Under the pieces are notes generated by a model, which was not told the DNA's origin, did not search any database, and saw nothing but the letters and a program-made list of their open reading frames with translations. Below are positions 57,319-64,000 of a stretch of 64,000 nucleotides of DNA, one piece after another. A program made the position numbers and the translations under genes. The DNA comes from Salinibaculum sp. SYNS191 (GTDB lineage Archaea > Halobacteriota > Halobacteria > Halobacteriales > Haloarculaceae): positions 620,001-684,000 of the forward strand of contig NZ_CP147838.1 in the NCBI RefSeq assembly GCF_037338445.1. The letters run 5' to 3'. Positions within the stretch are counted from its first letter, which is position 1; each line of letters opens with the position of its first letter.

Positions 57319-58281
57319 TTACGCGACCGGGAGGTCCTGCTCGGCTTCGAGCAGTTCGTGGTAGCGGTTGCGGATGGTGACCTCGGAGATGTCGGCCACC
57401 TCGCTGACTGCGGCCTGGGTCGTCTTCTCGTTGGTCAGGAGTGCCGCGGCGTAGACGGCGGCTGCCGCGAGGCCGACCGGGGACTTGCCGGAGTGGACGC
57501 CCTTCTCCTTGGCGTTCTGGAGGAGCTGGCGGGCGCGGCGCTCGGACTCCTCCGAGAGGTCGAGAGAGGAGGCGAATCGGGGGACGTAGCTCTCGGGGTC
57601 GGCGGGCTGGACTTCGAGACCGAGTTCGCGGACGACGTAGCGGTAGGTCCGTGCGATTTCGCTCTTCTCGACGCGGGAGACGTCCGTAATCTCGTCGAGC
57701 GAGCGCGGGACGCCGGCCTGGCGGGCGGCCGCGTAGACCGACGCCGTCGAGACGCCCTCGATGGACCGGCCGGGCAGCAGGTCCTCGTCGAGCGCGCGGC
57801 GGTAGATGACGCTGGCTGTCTCGCGGACGTTCTCCGGGAGGCCGAGCGCGGAGGCCATGCGGTCGATTTCACCGAGGGCCTGCTTGAGGTTGCGCTCCTT
57901 GGAGTCGCGGGTACGGAAGCGCTCGTTCCACTTGCGCAGGCGCTGCATCTTCTTTCGCTGCTTGGCACCGAGGGCGTTGCCGTAGGCGTCCTTGTCGCGC
58001 CAGTCGATGTTGGTCGACAGCCCCTTGTCGTGCATCATGTTCGTCGTCGGCGCACCGACGCGGGACTTCTCGTCTTTCTCCTTGGAGTCGAAAGCGCGCC
58101 ACTCCGGGCCGCGGTCTACGGAGTCTTCCTCGACGACCAGCCCACAGGACTGACAGACCGTCTCGCCGTGCTCGTCGTCTGCGATGACGGCGCCGCCGCA
58201 CTCGGGACAGGCCAGACCTTCCGACTGTTCCTCCGTCTGTTCGCTCGCTCGCGTTCGTGTTCGTGTGTTTGAATCGCTCAT
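57319..58281 (-). CDS. tfb: Transcription initiation factor IIB (TFB)
   Basis: A 320-residue general transcription factor that bridges TBP-TATA and RNA polymerase. The N-terminal zinc ribbon is ACPECGGAVIADDEHGETVC and QSCG (Cys4), the B-finger region is DRGPEWRAFDSKEKDEKSRV, and two cyclin-like repeats follow (GEIDRMASALGLPENVRETA, then ASSLDLSEESERRARQLLQN). The second repeat ends with the HTH that contacts the BRE: EVADISEVTIRNRYHELLE. Haloarchaea have several TFBs; which paralogue this is cannot be told. It is preceded by a strong TATA element and a perfect palindrome at the predicted start site. Confidence 0.97.
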   Translation of the reverse strand: MSDSNTRTRTRASEQTEEQSEGLACPECGGAVIADDEHGETVCQSCGLVVEEDSVDRGPEWRAFDSKEKDEKSRVGAPTTNMMHDKGLSTNIDWRDKDAYGNALGAKQRKKMQRLRKWNERFRTRDSKERNLKQALGEIDRMASALGLPENVRETASVIYRRALDEDLLPGRSIEGVSTASVYAAARQAGVPRSLDEITDVSRVEKSEIARTYRYVVRELGLEVQPADPESYVPRFASSLDLSEESERRARQLLQNAKEKGVHSGKSPVGLAAAAVYAAALLTNEKTTQAAVSEVADISEVTIRNRYHELLEAEQDLPVA

Positions 58282-58319
58282 TGTGAAGGCGGGTGCTCGC
58301 CGGGCAGGAGAATCCTGAA

Positions 58320-58370
58320 AATTCCCGGGAATTGAGTAGTGACTACGCGTTAGTTCGAAACCTATTTAAG
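58320..58370 (-). promoter_or_regulatory. tfb promoter: TATA element and perfect 14-bp palindrome
   Basis: Minus-strand CTTAAATAG (58362-58370), preceded by a BRE-like A-run (CAAAAAA), predicts a start near 58339. The perfect palindrome AATTCCCGGGAATT (58320-58333) lies just downstream, inside the 58-nt leader, where a bound repressor could block transcription. Confidence 0.6.
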
Positions 58371-58482
58371 TTTTTTGTAATCTGAATCGCGAGAGACCGT
58401 CACACGGCGTGAGGCGGCAATATCCGTGATTAATGCTGAAGGATTCATATATGTGGTTCTGTCACAGTCTCGGACACGACAG

Positions 58483-60330
58483 TCAGTCCTGGGGGTCTGC
58501 CTCGGCTTCGACGTCGCTGGTCCGCTCGACCGCAGTCGTCAGCGAGACGTTGAGCCAGGCCATCGAGACGACGCCGCCGACGATGGTCACCACGTTCTTG
58601 ACGGCGTGGTCGACGATGGAGATGGCGAGGGCCGTCGTCGCCGTCAGTTCCGGCGCGGCCGTCAGCCCGACCACGATGAGCGTGAAAGCCCCCTCGTAGA
58701 GGCCGATGCCGCCGGGCGAGAGCGGCAACACCTTCGCCAGGTTGCCGACGCTCACCGCGAAGAAGGCCACGGCCACCAGCGAGAGCGTGACGTCGACGCC
58801 GAACGCGGCGAAGACGACCAGCGCCGTGGCGACGTCGAGCGTCCAGATGAGGAGGCTCCCGCCGCCGACGCCGAGGAAACTGTTGCGGTCGCCGACCACC
58901 GTCTGGATGTCACCGACGAACTGCTCGATGACGCCGGCGACGTAGTCGGCGTAGGAGTCGGAACTGAGCGCCCCGACGCCCCTGCGGACGAGGTTACCCT
59001 CCCGCCGGGCGTTGACGACGATGACGGCGACGGCGAGGATGGCCGCCGCGCCGACGCCCGCCGCGACCTGGAGTGCGGTCCGTGCGGCCGCTGCCGGGTC
59101 GACTGCGCTGCCGCCGATCGTGACGGTCCCGATGTCGGCCGCGATGGCCGCCGCGAGGTCGTCGGTGCCGCCGGTGGCGACGAGACCGATCAGGACGCTG
59201 CCCGCCAGGACGGTGATAGCGAGCAGGTCGAACACGCGCTCGATTGCCAGCGACGCGAAGCCCGTCGGATAGGGGATGCCGCGTCGGGCCTTGACGACGT
59301 AGGCGCGGACGGCGTCGCCCGCGCGCGCCGGAAACACGAGGTTGCCGGTCTGGCTGATGAAGATGGCACCCGTCAGGAACCAGCCGTCGCTCGCGTGGTC
59401 CAGCCGCGAGAGGATGTTCCGATAGCGGACGCCGCGCAACGGCCAGGACAGGAGGTAGACGAGTGCGGAGAGGACGACGATAGCGGGGTCCGCGCCCGCG
59501 ATGGCGTCGAGCACCGACGACGGGTCGAGATACAGCGTCATCAGCGCCAGCGCGACGACGACCAGCAGCGTCCCCGCCCCGAGACTCACCTTCCGGGTGA
59601 TGCGCGGGCTGACCGATAGCTGCCACCACGTCCGGAGTATCTGGCTCCCCATGCCGAAGACGTCCCGGACGATGTCGACCTTCGAGTCGCCCCTGGGCGT
59701 CCAGTTCACGGGGAACTCCCGGACGCGAAAGCCCGCCCGCTGGGCACGCACGAGCAGTTCCGTGTCCCAGAACCAGTGTTCGTCCTCGACGTCCGCCAGC
59801 AGGGTCACGAGCGCGTCGCGGTCGAAGGCCTTGAACCCGCACTGGTGGTCCTGCAGGTCCGACCGGAGGAACAGGCGGACGAGTTTGTTGTAGCCCAGGC
59901 TCGGAATGCCGCGCTTCGCCGGCCGGTCGGCCTCGTTGCCGGGCATCCACCGCGAGCCCGTCGCCACGTCGTAGCCCTCGGTGCGGACGCTCTCGACCAG
60001 TTCCTCCAGGTGGGCCATGTCCGTCGCGAGGTCCGTGTCGAAGTACACCAGCGTCTCGCCCTCGGCTTCGCGGAAGGCGTACTCCAGGGCACCGCCGCGG
60101 CCCAGGCGGTCGTCGGAGTGGATGTGACGGACGGCCTCGTGTTCGGCGGCGAGTTCGTCGGCGATCTCGGGCGTGCGGTCCTCGCAGCCGTCCTCGGCGA
60201 CGATGACCTCGTAGGCACCCTCGGGAAGAAACTCTGCGAGGGTGTCCAGCGTGATTGTCACCGTCTCCGCGAGCGTCGCCTGCTCGTTGTAGGCGGGGAG
60301 GACGACGCTCACCTCGACGGCGCGGCTCAT
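58483..60330 (-). CDS. aglD: AglD-like glycosyltransferase fused to a flippase-type membrane domain
   Basis: A 615-residue fusion. The N-terminal 250 residues are a GT2 dolichyl-phosphate hexosyltransferase: VSVVLPAYNEQATLAETV, VAEDGCEDRT, YFDTDLATDMAHLEELV with the catalytic DxD, and QDHQCGFKAFDRDALVTLL. After it come eight or more helices of the lysylphosphatidylglycerol synthase/UPF0104 type with PARAGDAVRAYVVKARRGI and LPLSPGGIGLYEGAFTLIV. Haloferax AglD, which makes mannosyl-dolichol phosphate for S-layer N-glycosylation, has this arrangement. The second part may move the lipid-linked sugar across the membrane, an inference. Start ATG 60330 or 60348. Confidence 0.9.
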   Translation of the reverse strand: MSRAVEVSVVLPAYNEQATLAETVTITLDTLAEFLPEGAYEVIVAEDGCEDRTPEIADELAAEHEAVRHIHSDDRLGRGGALEYAFREAEGETLVYFDTDLATDMAHLEELVESVRTEGYDVATGSRWMPGNEADRPAKRGIPSLGYNKLVRLFLRSDLQDHQCGFKAFDRDALVTLLADVEDEHWFWDTELLVRAQRAGFRVREFPVNWTPRGDSKVDIVRDVFGMGSQILRTWWQLSVSPRITRKVSLGAGTLLVVVALALMTLYLDPSSVLDAIAGADPAIVVLSALVYLLSWPLRGVRYRNILSRLDHASDGWFLTGAIFISQTGNLVFPARAGDAVRAYVVKARRGIPYPTGFASLAIERVFDLLAITVLAGSVLIGLVATGGTDDLAAAIAADIGTVTIGGSAVDPAAAARTALQVAAGVGAAAILAVAVIVVNARREGNLVRRGVGALSSDSYADYVAGVIEQFVGDIQTVVGDRNSFLGVGGGSLLIWTLDVATALVVFAAFGVDVTLSLVAVAFFAVSVGNLAKVLPLSPGGIGLYEGAFTLIVVGLTAAPELTATTALAISIVDHAVKNVVTIVGGVVSMAWLNVSLTTAVERTSDVEAEADPQD

Positions 60331-60377
60331 TGTGCCTGACTGCGCCATCGCCGAGTAAGTACCTTCTGGAACTGGAA

Positions 60378-62150
60378 CTAGTCGGCCCCGGACGGGGACT
60401 CGACGGTCACGAAGTCGGCCAATCCGTCGACGTCCGGCACGGACTCCAGTGGCCGGTCGACCACGATGTTGCCGGCGCGTTGCTTGCCGAGCCCCGGAAT
60501 CGCGGCGAGTTCCGAAAGCGACGCGCTGTTGACGTCCAGCGGGTGGGGCACGCCCGTCACCGAGCGGTACCCGTGGTCGGTCACCGCCACGTCGATGGTC
60601 GCGCCGAGTTCGCGCTCGCCGGGGACGCCGACCAGCAGCGGGTAGGTGCCCAGTTGCCGGCCGAAGGTCTTGCCGTCCTGGTGGTACTCCAAGTGGACGT
60701 CCTCCAGGACGGTGCCAGGCGGCGCGAGACGCTGGAGCATCGGGTTGTCTATCTCCTCGCGGACCTCCCGCTTGTACCGCTTGAACTGCTTCTTGTGGTC
60801 GTGCGCGAGCTGTGCGCCCGTCTCGGCCATCTCCGTCCCCTCGAAGGCCATCACCTGCCGGATGTTGACCCGGCGGAGCATCAGTCCCTCGTCGTACACC
60901 CGCTGGAGGAACTGCCGGTTGTGGTCGAACGTCTCCGCCCGCTCGCCTTTCAATCCGTGGACGAGGTTGATGCCGGGGAGCAGTTTCGGGAGTCGCTTCG
61001 GGGCGTCCGCGCCGAAATTCGGCGCAGTTTCGCGGTCTCCGCCGCGCTCGCGGTTTCCACCGCTCGCGCCACCGGAGGTTCGGGATTCACCCGAACCTCC
61101 CGGCCGCCACCCGGCCTCCTCGTTTACGATGCGGACCGCACGCAGACACTCCTCGGCGGAGACGTTGAGATTGTTCTCCTCCTGGACCAGCGGGTCCGCG
61201 GACTCCAGGCCGAAGGCGGCGGTGTCACCGGGCGTGTTGTGCTCCGCGATGATGCGGATGCCCTCCCGGGACTTCTCCGGCCACTTCACGATGGTGATGG
61301 GGTTCATGTTGTCGAGGTGCAGCGTCTCCAGGTCGGGAGCCACCTCGCGGATGCCGCTATAGAGGTCCCGCAGCGCGTCGGGGTTCGGCGCTTCACCGTC
61401 GCCGCCGTAGGCGAGGATGTCGGCCTGCCGGCCCAATCGGAAGTGTCGCGCGCCGTGGTTCGAGAGCGCGTCCACCTCGCCGACCACGGACTCGGGCGTG
61501 CGGAAACTCGGGTCGGCTCCGTACAGGGGTTCCGTGCAGAACGAGCAGCGGTAGGGACACCCGCGGGACGTCTCCATCTCGCAGATGAGGTAGTCGGGGT
61601 GGTTCGGGTGCTGCTCGATGACGAACGCGCCCTTTCGGGCCCACCGGGTTATCTCGTCGTTGTCGCGCATCCGGTTCCCGAAGCCCTCCATCCCGCCGTG
61701 GACGAGGTCGTAGACGGCCGCTTCGACGTCGCCTTTCGCCACGAAGTCGTAGTCCAGGTCGTCGCGCTGGGTCTCGATTGCGCCCTCGTTGGCGTCGCCG
61801 ACGCCGAAGCGGACGGGTCCGCCCATCAGCGTCGTCCCGCTGGCGGTCCATGCGAGTTCGCGCACCTCGTCGGGTTCGGCGGGCGTGCCGCCGACGTACT
61901 TGCCGGGGACGGTCATGCCGCCGACGTAGACCATCAGGTCGGCCTCGTCGACGTCGCGCCAGCGCCCTCTGTCGTCCCGTAGGGCGTCGATAGTGTGGTA
62001 GGCAATCTGTTCGCGGGGGACGCCGGCGTCCACCAGCGCGCCGGCGACGTACCGCGGATACGTCGAGACGTAGGGGGGCACGCCGAAGTGGGCGGGCTCG
62101 TCGACGTAGCCGTCGACGATGGTCACGTCGAGTGTCGCCGGGTCGGTCAT
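60378..62150 (-). CDS. Radical SAM protein with C-terminal helix-hairpin-helix
   Basis: A 590-residue radical SAM enzyme of the B12-independent archaeal type. The Fe-S motif is RGCPYRCSFC with Cys198, Cys202 and Cys205. The N-terminal part (about 1-190) is an additional domain with DLMVYVGGMTVPGKY, and the C-terminal region (about 535-560) has a ComEA-type helix-hairpin-helix (VNSASLSELAAIPGLGKQRA), suggesting nucleic-acid contact. Between about 350 and 382 an in-frame, Gly/Arg/Ser-rich insertion (GGSGESRTSGGASGG) interrupts the barrel and is encoded by palindromic DNA. The product is unknown; tRNA modification is one option. Confidence 0.88.
   Translation of the reverse strand: MTDPATLDVTIVDGYVDEPAHFGVPPYVSTYPRYVAGALVDAGVPREQIAYHTIDALRDDRGRWRDVDEADLMVYVGGMTVPGKYVGGTPAEPDEVRELAWTASGTTLMGGPVRFGVGDANEGAIETQRDDLDYDFVAKGDVEAAVYDLVHGGMEGFGNRMRDNDEITRWARKGAFVIEQHPNHPDYLICEMETSRGCPYRCSFCTEPLYGADPSFRTPESVVGEVDALSNHGARHFRLGRQADILAYGGDGEAPNPDALRDLYSGIREVAPDLETLHLDNMNPITIVKWPEKSREGIRIIAEHNTPGDTAAFGLESADPLVQEENNLNVSAEECLRAVRIVNEEAGWRPGGSGESRTSGGASGGNRERGGDRETAPNFGADAPKRLPKLLPGINLVHGLKGERAETFDHNRQFLQRVYDEGLMLRRVNIRQVMAFEGTEMAETGAQLAHDHKKQFKRYKREVREEIDNPMLQRLAPPGTVLEDVHLEYHQDGKTFGRQLGTYPLLVGVPGERELGATIDVAVTDHGYRSVTGVPHPLDVNSASLSELAAIPGLGKQRAGNIVVDRPLESVPDVDGLADFVTVESPSGAD
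61009..61100. repeat. Palindromic insertion inside the radical SAM gene
   Basis: The stretch holds a 17-nt palindrome GCGCCGAAATTCGGCGC (61009-61025), the GCGCGAGCGG-type block at 61043-61069, and a perfect 11-bp hairpin GGAGGTTCGGG/CCCGAACCTCC with a 5-nt loop (61074-61100). It encodes a low-complexity in-frame segment of about 30 residues in an otherwise conserved enzyme, as expected of a miniature palindromic element that inserted in frame. Confidence 0.65.
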
Positions 62151-62248
62151 GTTGACAGCGATTGGACCTCGACGGGTAAAACCGTGCGGATGGCCCCTCC
62201 CCGATAAGTTACCCATAACAATGTGGATACGAGGGGGAGGAGGGGACG

Positions 62249-63628
62249 ATGACCCCAGACCAGCCCTTCCAGTTTCGACGCCGCGACGTGTTGCGAACCC
62301 TCGGTGCCGGCGCGCTCGCCCTCGGCGCGTCCGCCGTCGCCGCCGAGGGTGAGAGCGAGCGCACGTTCGTCATAGAGCAGGGTGACACCTGCCGCACCAT
62401 CGAACCGCTCGGCGACGGGTCACAGACAGTCGAGTCCTTCTACGACTACGGACAGTCGACAGGATTCAGCTCTGCCGGAACCACCGACTACCAGCGTCCC
62501 AACAGCAGCCTCGTCTTCCTCTACCACGGGAGCGAGGGGCTGAGCCTGGTCTTCGTCCACGGGACCTACGAGAAGGGAGGTGACGGTGGGTCCGCGTCCG
62601 TGACAATCACGGGCCTCCCCGAACCCGTCGACTGGGTCGTCGAGGACGACAGATACGAGAGCGAGACCAGTTACGACAGGTGGCGACGCGACGAGGGTCG
62701 ACGGGAGGTCGACTGGACCTGGACCGGCGACCGGACCGACGGCGGCGCGCTCCGCGGTCTGGCCGGCGAGTTCGACGTGACCGTCGACATGCAGTTCAAC
62801 GAGGACGCAGCCCTGTTCGGGCAGTACTACGACGGGACAGTCGAGACGTGGGAACTGCTCTCCGGCGACGCCTCGGACCCCGACCGCCTGACGCTGTCGC
62901 TGTCCGAACCGATACGGCTCCGGACTGGCTCCTGTGAGGACGGCTCGGGCGGCACGGGTGAGACGCCGGACGAGACACCAGAGAAGCCCGACGAGCCCGA
63001 CGAGCCGGAGAAACCCGACGAGTACGAGGTGGAAGTGAACGTCCGGCCTGCGCTCCAGAAGGCCATCGTCAACCCGGAGAGCCGCGTGTCGATACCGGTC
63101 GCGGTCTACTCGACCGACGAGTTCGACGCCCGGACTGTCGACACGTCGACCATCGCGTTCGGTCCCGCCGGCGCGAGTCCGACACGCCTCGCCACGGTCG
63201 ATTTGAACGCGGACGGGCGCGAGGACCTGCTGGCCTTCTTCGAGGTGCAGGCGCTCGGCCTGGAGAAGGACACGGAAGAACTGGAGTTCCGGGCGGAGAC
63301 CGAGGACGGAACCCCGGTCCGCGGGTCCGACGAGATAGAGTTCTTCCCCCCGTTCGAGGACGACGATGACGATGACGACGACGATGACGACGAGGAGGAA
63401 GTAGAGAGAGAGCGAGAGGAAGACTACGAAGACGAGGAAGACGACGAGGACGAGGAAGAAGACGAAGATGACGATGACGACGACGATGAGGAAGAAGACG
63501 GCATCGTCCAGTGGCCGGGGGGAGACGAGGAGCCCGGACCGCCGGAGGGGGTCCCTGGAAGGGGGCCGCCGGAAGACGTGCCCGGGCGGGGACCGCCGGA
63601 CGAGCCACCGGGGAGAGGCGGTCGCTGA
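62249..63628 (+). CDS. Tat-exported protein with long acidic Asp/Glu tract
   Basis: A 459-residue secreted protein. The Tat signal is FRRRDVLRTLGAGALALGAS followed by AVAAEG, so cleavage is near residue 31. A beta-rich domain (SLVFLYHGSEGLSLVFVHGT, VTITGLPEPVDWVVEDD) occupies about 40-225. A Glu-Pro-Asp linker and a second beta domain (EVEVNVRPALQKAIVNPESR, with DLNADGREDLLAFFEV) follow. Residues about 370-420 are almost only Asp and Glu; the end is Pro/Gly-rich (GPPEGVPGRGPPEDVPGRG). No catalytic residues or surface anchor (PGF-type) are seen. A role in ion or surface binding is a guess. Confidence 0.85.
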   Translation: MTPDQPFQFRRRDVLRTLGAGALALGASAVAAEGESERTFVIEQGDTCRTIEPLGDGSQTVESFYDYGQSTGFSSAGTTDYQRPNSSLVFLYHGSEGLSLVFVHGTYEKGGDGGSASVTITGLPEPVDWVVEDDRYESETSYDRWRRDEGRREVDWTWTGDRTDGGALRGLAGEFDVTVDMQFNEDAALFGQYYDGTVETWELLSGDASDPDRLTLSLSEPIRLRTGSCEDGSGGTGETPDETPEKPDEPDEPEKPDEYEVEVNVRPALQKAIVNPESRVSIPVAVYSTDEFDARTVDTSTIAFGPAGASPTRLATVDLNADGREDLLAFFEVQALGLEKDTEELEFRAETEDGTPVRGSDEIEFFPPFEDDDDDDDDDDDEEEVEREREEDYEDEEDDEDEEEDEDDDDDDDEEEDGIVQWPGGDEEPGPPEGVPGRGPPEDVPGRGPPDEPPGRGGR

Positions 63629-63741
63629 GAACCGAACCGGGCGTGGTCACGTAGGACGCCCACCTGGCGGAGAACGCCGCGCAGGACACCGACAGGCGTC
63701 GAGTCGGGGCATTGATTAGACCTGGGCACCAATCGTTACCC

Positions 63742-63900
63742 ATGCCGGAGACCCTGGAAGTCGTCTGCACGGACGACGCCTGCGAACTCGACATGTTCGA
63801 GCTGCACTACACGTACGACATGCCCGACGGCGTCGGGGCGTCGGACTTCACCTGTCCGTACTGCGGTGGCGTCGACAGCCTCGCAGCAGTCGAACTATGA
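63742..63900 (+). CDS. 52-residue zinc-ribbon protein, DUF7559-like
   Basis: A short protein with two Cys pairs: VVCTDDACELDMFELHYTYD and FTCPYCGGVDSLAAVEL. Cys is spaced CxxxxC and CxxC, a probable zinc ribbon. The family is haloarchaeal and of unknown function. A weak TATA (GATTAGACC) lies 28 nt upstream of ATG 63742. Its stop overlaps the next start (ATGA), so it is coupled to the following gene. Confidence 0.85.
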   Translation: MPETLEVVCTDDACELDMFELHYTYDMPDGVGASDFTCPYCGGVDSLAAVEL

Positions 63901-64000
63901 TTCGGGAACTCGGCGAGGCCATCGGCGATACCGTCGTCGAGTCCGTCGGCCGGGCGGTCGGACGGACGCAGGAACAGCGACCGCTACCGGCGGACGTACT
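63897..64000 (+). CDS. Probable Hsp20/alpha-crystallin protein, N-terminal fragment
   Basis: The fragment reads MIRELGEAIGDTVVESVGRA, then VGRTQEQRPLPADV, and runs off the window. The MIREIGESVG-type opening followed by a QENRPLPxDLL-like segment is what I recall of haloarchaeal Hsp20-family proteins, but only 34 codons are visible. It overlaps the zinc-ribbon gene by 4 nt. Confidence 0.5.
   Translation, partial: MIRELGEAIGDTVVESVGRAVGRTQEQRPLPADV

Noticed and set aside
1..64000. CRISPR arrays, transposases, integrases, tRNA or rRNA genes
   Set aside because: I looked for direct repeats with regular spacers, transposase motifs and tRNA T-arm patterns and found none convincing by eye. Short degenerate cases cannot be excluded.

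Overview
The window comes from an extremely halophilic archaeon of class Halobacteria. The DNA is very GC-rich and the proteins are strongly acidic. Archaeal marker genes are present: glycerol-1-phosphate dehydrogenase, a GGPP-type prenyl synthase, TFB, the aCPSF1/FttA termination nuclease, a thermosome subunit, membrane-anchored LonB and an AglD-like glycosyltransferase. Many genes have a TATA-like element about 25-30 nt before the start codon, the spacing expected for leaderless haloarchaeal transcripts. Genus cannot be assigned from this stretch. I see no rRNA, tRNA, CRISPR array, intact insertion sequence or integrase; it reads as chromosomal backbone.

Layout. 1-13.2 kb: gatE fragment, degenerate NUDIX-like protein, egsA, a tiny membrane protein, an epimerase, a full-length glutamate synthase (gltB), a ferredoxin with an unusual N-terminus, proS and fttA. 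13.3-18.7 kb: NmrA-like and small membrane proteins, then a three-gene cassette (ParA-type ATPase, small partner, 7TM sensor kinase), then a UbiA prenyltransferase. 19-30 kb: dsbB, nth, DUF1684, cysE behind a possible cysteine leader peptide, a bactofilin-like protein, a membrane metallopeptidase, a YchF GTPase, a NAD-kinase-like protein lacking its signature, an M28 peptidase, an HD hydrolase and a prenyl synthase. 30-39.5 kb: a degenerate RecA-like/DICT pair, NfeD plus stomatin, regulators, a TRAM protein, a cysteine-cluster protein, metallo-beta-lactamase, methyltransferase, glycosyltransferase and amidohydrolase. 39.7-47.4 kb: thermosome with a tandem repeat copied from its 3' end, SAM hydrolase, NMN adenylyltransferase, lonB, CPBP protease, and an alkyltransferase-like protein with a zinc-ribbon partner. 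47.6-57.2 kb: trpCBA, aroA', minD4, a membrane HTH regulator, a PPOX protein, an RHH-like small protein, aroB', a zinc-ribbon membrane protein and aroD. 57.3-64 kb: tfb, aglD-like, a radical SAM gene with an in-frame palindromic insertion, a Tat-exported acidic protein, a zinc ribbon and the start of a probable Hsp20 gene.

Functional links. Aromatic amino-acid synthesis is concentrated here (aroA', aroB', aroD, trpCBA). Ether-lipid synthesis is represented by egsA, the prenyl synthase and a UbiA enzyme. Protein quality control and gene-expression machinery (thermosome, LonB, FttA, TFB, ProRS) are scattered. The points most worth a second look are a leaderless mini-ORF ending Cys-Arg-Cys upstream of cysE, the ParA/partner/sensor-kinase cassette, a near-identical promoter element in front of minD4 and the neighbouring regulator, and the two repeat structures (the 3'-end tandem repeat after the thermosome gene and the palindromic insertion in the radical SAM gene).
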